Origin: an uncultured Ignavibacteriota bacterium
GTDB lineage: Bacteria; Bacteroidota; Ignavibacteria; UBA10030; UBA8401
Assembly (NCBI GenBank): GCA_903861125.1
Contig: CAIOTF010000043.1
Coordinates: 1-62,415, forward strand
Direction: 5' to 3'
DNA length: 62,415 nucleotides
This document shows positions 54,546-61,232 of this stretch, piece after piece; position 1 is the stretch's first letter; each line of letters begins with the position of its first letter. Both the position numbers and the translations under genes were made by a program. Under the pieces are notes generated by a model, which saw only the letters and a list, made by a program, of their open reading frames with translations, searched no databases and was not told the origin of the DNA.

Positions 54546-54926
54546 ACAGATAATCCTCTTTATCATACTGCCGGGTAATACCTTTTTACCCTTTTTCGAT
54601 CCATTAGCAATACCCTTGGTATCGTCACCTTTCCCATCAAACTGACCTGTATCACACATCCGACAGCGTTGCAATATCGGAGAAAATTGTCCTTGACTCG
54701 GGTTAAGGTAAATCTTTATATTCAAAAAGCTTTCAACAGTACCGTCACATCTTGTTTTTCGTCTCTCAATTCTGTCAAGAAAATAACTATACCGAAGAAA
54801 TACTTCTTCACCGTATGGTCGTATAAAGATTTGAACGAACATAAGAACTATGCAGGATACCGGAGTTACCGGAATATTCTGTTCCACAACAAACAAGTGC
54901 AACAGTAACAATTAAAGGGATGATCT
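54546..54926. other. Gene-free interval, nothing recognised
   Basis: About 380 bases between the SGNH hydrolase and the protease. Short open frames exist on both strands (for example 54669-54908 plus) but they have no recognisable sequence or initiation signal. No repeats, hairpins or promoter pattern stood out beyond weak A/T-rich stretches. It may hold the protease promoter. Confidence 0.5.
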
Positions 54927-57407
54927 ATGAAAAAATTGCGTCATGTTGTCTTTGCCTTCATTCTTCTGCTTCCGGGAACATTTGTGCTGATGAGCGCAGG
55001 TATTCAATCCCGCACCGCCGCCGTGCAATACAATCAGCACGATCCGCAAAAAGGACTAAAACTGCTGGAAGAAAAAACCAATCACACCGTGAGTGTTGTG
55101 TGGAATGAACATAACTCAACGCCGACGTTTGTTGGGGGAACATTGACTCCTGCCGGATATTCAACATCGACGGACAAATCCGTTGACGGCAAAAAGTTCA
55201 TCGCGGAAAACGCAGAGATGTTCGGACTTAAAGATGCATCAAAAGAGCTGGAGGTTATTTCGAATGTCACCGACGACCGTTCGATGACCCACATAAAATA
55301 TCAGCAGACACTGAACGGCATAAAAATATTTCAAAATCAATTGATCGTCCATTTTAATGGCGACGGTTCCATTGAATCGGTGAACGGACGATATTTTCCC
55401 ACACCGCAGATGGAAACAACTGCGGCGCTGACGAAAGAAGCAGCCATTGCAGCCGCCGAAAATAATCTGAAGGAATACACCGCAACTACAGCAACTGCGG
55501 AGCTGATGATCTATGCAAAGGGTGTTCAACTATTGCTGGTCTATGCCGTAAAACTACCTTCCTACGAAAAACCGAATATGGTGATTTTCATCGACGCGCA
55601 GAACGGCAACGTTATTAAAGTTGATGATGGGTTACGGTACGACGGACCTGTTGTCGGTTCGGGCCTTGGATTGAATGGTGCATCGAAATCCGTACACACA
55701 TATCTTTCGGGAGGGAAGTACTACATGATTGATGCAAGCCTTCCCATGTTTGTTGCGCCGATCGATAGTTTCCAGGGGGTGATCGATACCTATGATGCGT
55801 TGAACGATACGGCGGGGAACGGTTATACGAAAGCCTCAAGAATCGTCGATCCGAACAACGATAATAATTTTAACGACAACCAGCGCCTGAAGGCGGCGGT
55901 CGATGCTCATTACTTCAGCAGGGAAGTGTACTCCATTTATAGATCCCGTTTCAACCGAAGCAGTTTCGACAATAAAGGGGGTACGTTGATTAATGTTCTG
56001 CATTACAATATTAATTACAACAACGCTTTTTGGAACGGATCGTTCATGACGTATGGTGATGGTGATGGCACACGATTCTCCAGTTTAGCAGGCGGATTCG
56101 ACGTGATCGCCCATGAAATGACGCACGGCGTAACGGAGAAAACAGCAAATCTTATCTACGAGCTTCAATCCGGTGCGCTGAATGAAGCGGTCTCCGATAT
56201 CTTTGCCGTTATTGCGGACAGTTCAAACTGGCTGCTGGGTGAAGATGTTTTCACACCGGGCATTGCCGGTGACGCACTGCGAAATATTCAGGATCCGCAT
56301 AACGGAAAACCAAGCACCGATCCCGACTGGCAGCCGTCGAACATGAATGAATTTGTTGTACTTGCGAACGATGCTAATCATGACCATGGAGGAGTTCACA
56401 TCAACTCCGGCATTATCAATAAATCGTTTTACAATCTTGCAACCGCAATCGGCCGGACCAAAGGGGGACTTATTTGGTACAGGGCGTTAACGGTCTATCT
56501 GACCAACAATTCGCAATTTCTTGATGCGCGGAACGCATGCCTGAGCGCAGCGAAAGATCTGTTCGGCGCAGGCTCTGCCGAATATACCGCCGTTGCCAGC
56601 GCGTTCACGGCGGTAGGGATCGGACCTAATTCCGTGACAACATATAATTTAACGTACGACGATGGTACGCCGTCGACCGGCGTTTATGAAGATTTTGCCA
56701 ATTGGGAATTGGCCGTGCGGTTTACGCCTCCCGTAGCGAACGTGACAATTTCCAATGTTAAAGTGTATATCAGCGGCACAAGTGCAGGGACCGGTCAATT
56801 TACATTGAAAATGTACCAGGCGAATGGCGCAAATAATTTACCGGGAACGCCGATCATCACTCCGTATCCGTATTCGCCGGCCGCTGTGGGATGGCAGTCG
56901 TTCGACATCACCGGCGCGACGATCTCCGGAGAATTTTATGTCAGCGCTAAATATGACGGGATCAATAAGCCGAATGTTGGTGCGGACGCGCCTCCCGGAA
57001 ACCAAAAGACATACGAATACGACGGCGCAGTATGGGGAAAATTAGCAGCCCCGAATGACTACACGCTGTTCATGCGGGCAACGGTTTTAAGCACCACCGC
57101 TGTAACTGAAATTGATACGCGGGTGCCGGACAAGTATGAACTATCGCAGAACTATCCCAATCCGTTCAATCCTTCCACCATGATACGGTATTCACTTCCG
57201 ACTGCACAGAACATTCGTCTGGCAGTGTATGACATGGATGGAAAAAAGATCGCATCCCTTGTCAACAATTATCAGAATTCCGGATCGTATGAAGTAACGT
57301 GGAACGGAACAAACGATGCGGGAATGCCGGCGGCCAGCGGTGTCTATTTCTACCGCATCGAAACGGATCATTTCAAAGAAACAAAAAAACTCCTGCTGAT
57401 GAAGTGA
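54927..57407 (+). CDS. Thermolysin-type M4 metallopeptidase with T9SS tail
   Basis: 826 residues. Signal peptide, then an FTP propeptide (about 35-90) and a PepSY-like part (about 100-190; FQNQLIVHFNGDGSIESVNGRYFPTP). Peptidase M4 domain (about 235-570): HEMTHGVTE (HExxH near residue 397), ALNEAVSDIF (third ligand Glu), NDANHDHGGVHINSGIINK (active-site His). Then a discoidin-like beta region and the T9SS type A tail (SQNYPNPFNPSTMIRYSLP from about 738, ending KKLLLMK). All catalytic residues are present. A secreted, self-activating neutral protease for extracellular protein breakdown. Confidence 0.93.
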   Translation: MKKLRHVVFAFILLLPGTFVLMSAGIQSRTAAVQYNQHDPQKGLKLLEEKTNHTVSVVWNEHNSTPTFVGGTLTPAGYSTSTDKSVDGKKFIAENAEMFGLKDASKELEVISNVTDDRSMTHIKYQQTLNGIKIFQNQLIVHFNGDGSIESVNGRYFPTPQMETTAALTKEAAIAAAENNLKEYTATTATAELMIYAKGVQLLLVYAVKLPSYEKPNMVIFIDAQNGNVIKVDDGLRYDGPVVGSGLGLNGASKSVHTYLSGGKYYMIDASLPMFVAPIDSFQGVIDTYDALNDTAGNGYTKASRIVDPNNDNNFNDNQRLKAAVDAHYFSREVYSIYRSRFNRSSFDNKGGTLINVLHYNINYNNAFWNGSFMTYGDGDGTRFSSLAGGFDVIAHEMTHGVTEKTANLIYELQSGALNEAVSDIFAVIADSSNWLLGEDVFTPGIAGDALRNIQDPHNGKPSTDPDWQPSNMNEFVVLANDANHDHGGVHINSGIINKSFYNLATAIGRTKGGLIWYRALTVYLTNNSQFLDARNACLSAAKDLFGAGSAEYTAVASAFTAVGIGPNSVTTYNLTYDDGTPSTGVYEDFANWELAVRFTPPVANVTISNVKVYISGTSAGTGQFTLKMYQANGANNLPGTPIITPYPYSPAAVGWQSFDITGATISGEFYVSAKYDGINKPNVGADAPPGNQKTYEYDGAVWGKLAAPNDYTLFMRATVLSTTAVTEIDTRVPDKYELSQNYPNPFNPSTMIRYSLPTAQNIRLAVYDMDGKKIASLVNNYQNSGSYEVTWNGTNDAGMPAASGVYFYRIETDHFKETKKLLLMK

Positions 57408-57463
57408 TTGTGTTCAAAACTTTTTCTTTTCGATCCGTAAGTAAAATGTCAAAAAGATCATAG

Positions 57464-57505
57464 TCATCCTGAGCGACGAAGTTATTTATCGGAGTCGAAG
57501 GATGA
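57464..57505. repeat. Palindromic element, interrupted copy
   Basis: TCATCCT...AGGATGA arms enclose GAGCG and GGAGTCGA, matching the palindrome at 12028-12055 except that 15 bases (acgaagttatttatc) are inserted in the core. A small CTACG/CGTAG hairpin follows at about 57510-57525. Confidence 0.7.
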
Positions 57506-57559
57506 TTTACCCTACGAGGCGTAGGTCCAGCATAGTTCCGTTTGCTGACTCAGTAAGAC

Positions 57560-57588
57560 AAAGCTCCCAAAACACCGGGAGCTTTTTT
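57560..57588 (+). terminator. Rho-independent terminator after the M4 protease gene
   Basis: AAAGCTCCC pairs with GGGAGCTTT across AAAACACC and runs into a T tract (GCTTTTTTAT). It lies about 150 bases past the protease stop, beyond the interrupted palindrome. Confidence 0.8.
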
Positions 57589-57825
57589 ATTGTACTCTGT
57601 ATGTACGTATTCGGCGTGTAACCTTCCATCACTACAATTTTTATTGCCTCATTCATGTATACGCCGGTGGCTTGTTAAAAAAATCCGGTCTTTTCCATTC
57701 GCACCACCCGTGAAAATCCGTTTTTTTCCCATGATATCCGTGGTCAACTTTTTAATCGTTTCACAGGTTCCACACCTCGCAGGCAGTTATATTTATGAGA
57801 TATCTGAAAAAAAAGTTTGTCCATT

Positions 57826-57872
57826 GTCATTCTCTACCCTACGGGTTGTAGACTGAACGAAGTGAAGAATCC
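57826..57872. repeat. Dispersed element, second interrupted copy
   Basis: GTCATTCT is separated from CTGAACGAAGTGAAGAATCC by an inner imperfect hairpin (ctaccctacgggttgtag, CTAC/GTAG with CCC/GGG). Without the insert it would read as the common GTCATTCTGAACGAAGTGAAGAATC repeat. Confidence 0.6.
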
Positions 57873-57925
57873 ATTTTCTGGTTTCTTTCTCTTTTCTTTG
57901 TTCGGTGTAAGAATGTTCGTGTCTT

Positions 57926-57966
57926 GTCATCCTGAACGAAGCCCCAAAGGGGCAAGTGAAGGATCC
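57926..57966. repeat. Dispersed element, third interrupted copy
   Basis: GTCATCCTGAACGAA is separated from GTGAAGGATCC by GCCCCAAAGGGGCAA, whose GCCCC/GGGGC forms its own hairpin. The outer arms pair (CATCCT/AGGAT). Confidence 0.65.
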
Positions 57967-57990
57967 AGTTTCTGGATTCTTCAGTCGCTT

Positions 57991-58039
57991 CCTGCCCGAC
58001 TGACGCCTGCCAGAACGCGAAGCGGGCTGGTCGGTCAGG
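57991..58039. repeat. Long imperfect hairpin
   Basis: CCTG-c-CCGAC (57991-58000) pairs with GTCGG-t-CAGG (58030-58039); the inner gcctgcc/gggctgg stretch pairs in part. It lies between the third and fourth copies of the dispersed element and seems part of the same composite repeat. Confidence 0.6.
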
Positions 58040-58054
58040 TCCAAAGGACACCAC

Positions 58055-58095
58055 GGCCCTTTGGGCCTTCGGAGCGGGCGCTCCTTCAGAATGAC
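58055..58095. repeat. Dispersed element, fourth copy in inverse orientation
   Basis: The end TTCAGAATGAC is the reverse complement of GTCATTCTGAA, and GGCCCTTTGGGCC within it is a perfect inner palindrome. With the copy at 57926-57966 it makes a large inverted pair around 57991-58039. Confidence 0.6.
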
Positions 58096-58143
58096 TGTTG
58101 CTTTGTCATCCAGACATTGATGTGAAATTTATCAGATGTCTCA

Positions 58144-58795
58144 TTTATTTTTGTGTCTTCGTGCCTCCGTGGCAATGTTTGTGCCATCCGTTCAATATTT
58201 ATTTTTTGTGTCTTCGTGCCTTCGTGACAATGTTTGTGCCATCCGTTCAATATTTATTTTATGTGTCTTCGTGCCTTCGTGGCAATGTTTGCGCCATCCG
58301 TTAAATATTTATTTTTTGTGTCTTTGTGCCTTCGTGGCAATGTTTGCGCCATCCGTTAAATATATTCCTTTTGTGTCTTCGTGCCTTCGTGGCAATGTTT
58401 GCGCCATCTGTTCAATATTTATTTTTTGTGTCTTCGTGCCTTTGTGGCAATGTTTGTGCCATCCGTTCAATATTTATTTTTTGTGTCTTCGTGCCTTTGT
58501 GGCAATGTTTGTGCCATCCGTTAAATATTTATTTTTTGTGTCTTCGCGCCTTCGTGGCAATGTTTGCGCCATCCGTTCAATATTTATTTTTGTGTCTTCG
58601 TGCCTTCGTGGTAATGTTTGTGCCATCTGTTCAATATTTATTTTTTGTGTCTTCGTGCCTTCGTGGCAATGTTTGCGCCATCCGTTCAATATTTATTTTT
58701 TGTGTCTTCGTGCCTTCGTGGCAATGTTTGTGCCATCCGTTCAATATTTATTTTTTGTGTCTTCGCGCCTTCGTGGCAATGTTTGCGCCATCAAT
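58144..58795. repeat. Tandem array: 12 copies of a 55-bp repeat
   Basis: The unit contains TGTGTCTTCGTGCCTTCGTGGCAATG then TTTGTGCCATCCGTTCAATATTTATT. CAATGTTTG (or TAATGTTTG) recurs at 58173, 58228, 58283, 58338, 58393, 58448, 58503, 58558, 58612, 58667, 58722 and 58777: a period of 55, once 54. Copies differ by only a few single bases (T/C in TGTGCC/TGCGCC, CTTCG/CTTTG). No spacer of unique sequence exists, so it is not a CRISPR. On the reverse strand the core reads CCACGAAGGCACGAAGACACAAA, a sequence type found scattered in many environmental bacterial genomes. Confidence 0.92.
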
Positions 58796-59060
58796 TGTCT
58801 GATTTTTACTCCAAAAACGGCCATTAGCGTCAAAAACCAAAACACAACAATTTTGACTGTAAACTTTAGTAGACACTACTGTAAAGTTATCGTTACATAA
58901 AGATTTACAGTTGTCGGGTGAAAATTAAGAAAATGGCGAAATTTATCAAAAAACGATAGCAGACCATTTGGTATGATTGTTGTTGCAATAATAAAATAAA
59001 TTTAAGGCAACGACTAAAGAGGGAAAATAGTAAAGCTATTTGATCCCTTTTTTCGGTGTC

Positions 59061-59141
59061 AGAATCCCGGAACCAAAGCGATCCTTTGGTGCGGGTAACC
59101 GTGGATACAAAAGCCCACACATTAATATCTAAATGCGTGGG
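59061..59141 (+). promoter_or_regulatory. Structured leader, riboswitch- or attenuator-like
   Basis: Hairpin 1: ACCAAAG/CTTTGGT around CGATC, extended by CCCG/CGGG (59066-59095). Hairpin 2: CCCACACATT with AATGCGTGGG (59114-59141; one mismatch). GTGG at 59101-59104 can instead pair with the CCAC in the 5-prime arm of hairpin 2, so two exclusive folds are possible. The order GGTG, AATCC, stem, GTAACCG, AAAGCCC resembles cobalamin riboswitches in part, but the full consensus was not found. It lies about 130 bases before the NHL-protein start. Confidence 0.4.
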
Positions 59142-59266
59142 ATTGCTTTAAATACCCGTAGGTAAGCATGACACAATTTGCTGCATAATATTTTCGTCAG
59201 CGATATTTGAAACAGAGATTATATAAAACAACATCTATAAACTAACAATCATAACAAATAAAGGGA

Positions 59267-59280
59267 GTTCTCGTGAGAAC
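59267..59280 (+). promoter_or_regulatory. Hairpin containing the GTG start codon of the NHL-protein gene
   Basis: GTTCTC-GT-GAGAAC is a perfect 6-bp inverted repeat with the start codon GTG (59273-59275) at its centre, right after GGGA. The same sequence starts the gene at 61225. Confidence 0.6.
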
Positions 59281-61048
59281 AGGTAATTTTCGCATCTCAT
59301 TTTTCGCCATGCTGCTGTTGCTCTGTTTTAACAATGCCGCAGCGCAATGGACGAACGGGCAGAACGCCGCAATTGTCATCGGTCAGTCGAATTTTACCAG
59401 CTATGCCACCGGTACATTCAATAATCCGAAAAAAGTAGTGATCGATTTTGCAAACGGTAAGATCTATGTCGTTAATCAAGACAGCTATTGCGTGCAGCGG
59501 TTTGCGTATCCATTTACCTCAAGCACTCCGACCGTAGAACGGACATTTGGCGTTTCGGGATCGCGGGGCGCAACCCAAACGCAATTTCAACTTCCCACGA
59601 GCGCCGCAGTCTACAACGGTGTTCTTTGGGTGTGCGATGAGCATAATCACCGCATCCTTAAATTCAACAACGCCGCAACTGCCGCCGCGGATGCGCCGAG
59701 TGCCGATGGAGTGATCGGACAGGCGGACTTTGTGAGCAGTACACACGGCGGGGGGATGAACCAGCTGTACTGGCCCTGTGATATTACAATCGACGCTTCC
59801 GGCAATATGTGGGTTGTTGATAATTCGAATGACCGCGTTCTCAAATTCAATGACGTCAATAGTAAAGAAGTTTCTAATGCCTCCGCCGATCTTGTGCTTG
59901 GTGTTACCGGATCCGCGGCAACAACATCGAATGAATTTTATTTACCAAAAGGAATAGCGGTTTACGGTACTACAGTGTGGGTGGGTGATTCGTATGGTCA
60001 GCGGGTCCTGCGGTTTGATAATCCGACAAGCAGCGGTGTTGCGGCAAGCGGCGTGTTGGGGCAAAGCAACTTTACGAGCACCAACTACGGCACAACCAGC
60101 TCAACCTTTTCGTATCCCGGATATATGGCAGTGGATAATTCCGGAAGGCTCTATGTGAATGACGAAACAAACCGACGCATTTTGATCTTCAACAATGCAG
60201 CATCAATAGCGAATGGTGCAGCTGCTGATGTAGTTTTGGGACAGCCTGATTTTACGACAAACTCCCGGCTTGGAGGTCAGAATGGGTTTGGTCAGATGAA
60301 ACAATCTCAGTTTGGCGGTAGTTTTCCGAATGGGTATCCGGGCAGTATTGCCGTTGATCCGGTGAACAATAAGCTTCTTGTATTAGATCCAAATGACAAC
60401 AGAATTTTACAATTTGCAGCCTCAAATCCGCTCCCGGTTGAACTTGCATCATTCACCGCATCAAGTGAAAAGAACGGAGTAACGCTGCACTGGAAAACAG
60501 CGACGGAGACAAATAACTACGGGTTTGAAATACAGCGATCAGATGTCAGCACTCAGCACTCAGCTATCAGCGCTCAGCAATCAGCTGTCAGCACTCAGCT
60601 ACAAGACAACATGTGGAGCAAGATCGGCTTCGTTGAAGGAAACGGAACAACCAACGCACCCAAGTCATATTCTTTCACCAACAGATCCGCAAATGGAAAA
60701 ACATCGTACCGCTTAAAACAGATTGATCGCGACGGCAAGTTTGTATTCTCGCAAACTGTTGAAGTGACCGCACCCGGCACACCGAAAGAATTTGTGCTGG
60801 AACAAAATCATCCCAATCCGTTTAATCCCACAACAGCGATCAGCTATAAGCTGCCAGCCAACAGTTTTACTACTCTAAAGATCTACGATACGATCGGCAG
60901 AGAAGTAGCGACGCTGGTAAACGAAGTGAAAAATGCCGGATATTATTCTGCGCAGTTCGACGGCGCACGATTATCCAGCGGAATTTATTTCGCTAAACTA
61001 TCGTCGTCGGGTAAAACACAGATACGGAAATTGATGCTGTTGAAATAA
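59273..61048 (+). CDS. NHL-repeat protein with T9SS tail
   Basis: 591 residues from GTG at 59273. Signal peptide (about 1-24, ends NNAAAQ). Residues about 30-385 are a six-bladed NHL beta-propeller (ANGKIYVVNQD, GVLWVCDEHNHRILKF, ASGNMWVVDNSNDRVLKF, TTVWVGDSYGQRVLRF, SGRLYVNDETNRRILIF, NKLLVLDPNDNRILQF). An FN3-like linker (PVELASFTASSEKNGVTLHWKTATETNNYGFEIQR) is interrupted at about 425-443 by a Ser/Gln-rich stretch made of a DNA repeat. The T9SS type A tail (EQNHPNPFNPTTAISYKLP) ends in MLLK. Secreted surface protein; partner unknown. Confidence 0.9.
   Translation: MRTGNFRISFFAMLLLLCFNNAAAQWTNGQNAAIVIGQSNFTSYATGTFNNPKKVVIDFANGKIYVVNQDSYCVQRFAYPFTSSTPTVERTFGVSGSRGATQTQFQLPTSAAVYNGVLWVCDEHNHRILKFNNAATAAADAPSADGVIGQADFVSSTHGGGMNQLYWPCDITIDASGNMWVVDNSNDRVLKFNDVNSKEVSNASADLVLGVTGSAATTSNEFYLPKGIAVYGTTVWVGDSYGQRVLRFDNPTSSGVAASGVLGQSNFTSTNYGTTSSTFSYPGYMAVDNSGRLYVNDETNRRILIFNNAASIANGAAADVVLGQPDFTTNSRLGGQNGFGQMKQSQFGGSFPNGYPGSIAVDPVNNKLLVLDPNDNRILQFAASNPLPVELASFTASSEKNGVTLHWKTATETNNYGFEIQRSDVSTQHSAISAQQSAVSTQLQDNMWSKIGFVEGNGTTNAPKSYSFTNRSANGKTSYRLKQIDRDGKFVFSQTVEVTAPGTPKEFVLEQNHPNPFNPTTAISYKLPANSFTTLKIYDTIGREVATLVNEVKNAGYYSAQFDGARLSSGIYFAKLSSSGKTQIRKLMLLK
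60545..60601. repeat. Repeat (GTCAGCACTCAGC type) inside a coding frame
   Basis: Six near-repeats of about 9-10 bases such as TCAGCACTCAGC, TCAGCTATCAGC, TCAGCGCTCAGC fill this stretch in frame. Similar CAGC-rich runs occur as scattered non-coding repeats in many environmental genomes. The paralogous gene at 61225 lacks it. Confidence 0.65.
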
Positions 61049-61063
61049 GTTAAGGAACAAAAT

Positions 61064-61095
61064 ATCCCGCGCATTTATTTGTAAGTGCGCGGGAT
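61064..61095 (+). terminator. Terminator-like hairpin after the NHL gene
   Basis: ATCCCGCGCA pairs with TGCGCGGGAT across a 12-base loop, 15 bases after the stop. It lacks a T-run, so it may be a transcript end stabiliser. Confidence 0.65.
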
Positions 61096-61218
61096 GTTAA
61101 TATATACCCGCAAAAAAGGATGGCGGAATGAACAGCATAATATTTCCGTCGGCAAAATGTGAAACCGACATTAAACAGATACCACGATTTAGCTCATATA
61201 ACATACTAAATAAATGGA

Positions 61219-61232
61219 GTTCTCGTGAGAAC
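61219..61232 (+). promoter_or_regulatory. Hairpin containing the GTG start codon, second copy
   Basis: GTTCTC-GT-GAGAAC again, with the GTG (61225-61227) at the centre and GGA before it. The leader and first 20 codons match the gene at 59273, indicating a shared origin. Confidence 0.6.

Larger units (their letters stand above)
57408..59272. other. Repeat-rich gene-free region of about 1.9 kb
   Basis: Between the protease stop and the NHL-repeat gene start nothing has real coding character. The first 700 bases hold a terminator and four interrupted palindromic elements; the next 650 the 55-bp tandem array; the remaining 480 are A/T-rich, with structured leader elements near 59022-59141. Open frames over the array (for example 58136-58900) exist only because the repeat lacks stops. 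Confidence 0.8.

Noticed and set aside
54669-54908. 79-residue plus-strand open frame before the M4 protease
   Set aside because: No binding site, no family resemblance; it ends just before the real binding site of the protease gene.
54366-54911. 181-residue minus-strand open frame in the gap before the M4 protease
   Set aside because: It runs antisense into the SGNH hydrolase gene, has poor composition and no initiation signal.
58144-58795. CRISPR array
   Set aside because: The 55-bp units follow each other directly with no unique spacers, and no cas genes are nearby.
58136-58900. 254-residue open frame across the 55-bp array
   Set aside because: All three plus-strand frames are open because the repeat lacks stop codons; the translation is Cys/Phe/Val-rich with no domain, signal or initiation site.
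59061-59141. Confident cobalamin riboswitch call
   Set aside because: Only the order of a few short boxes agrees; the conserved GCCACTG-type box and the proper GGGAA-GGTG spacing were not found.
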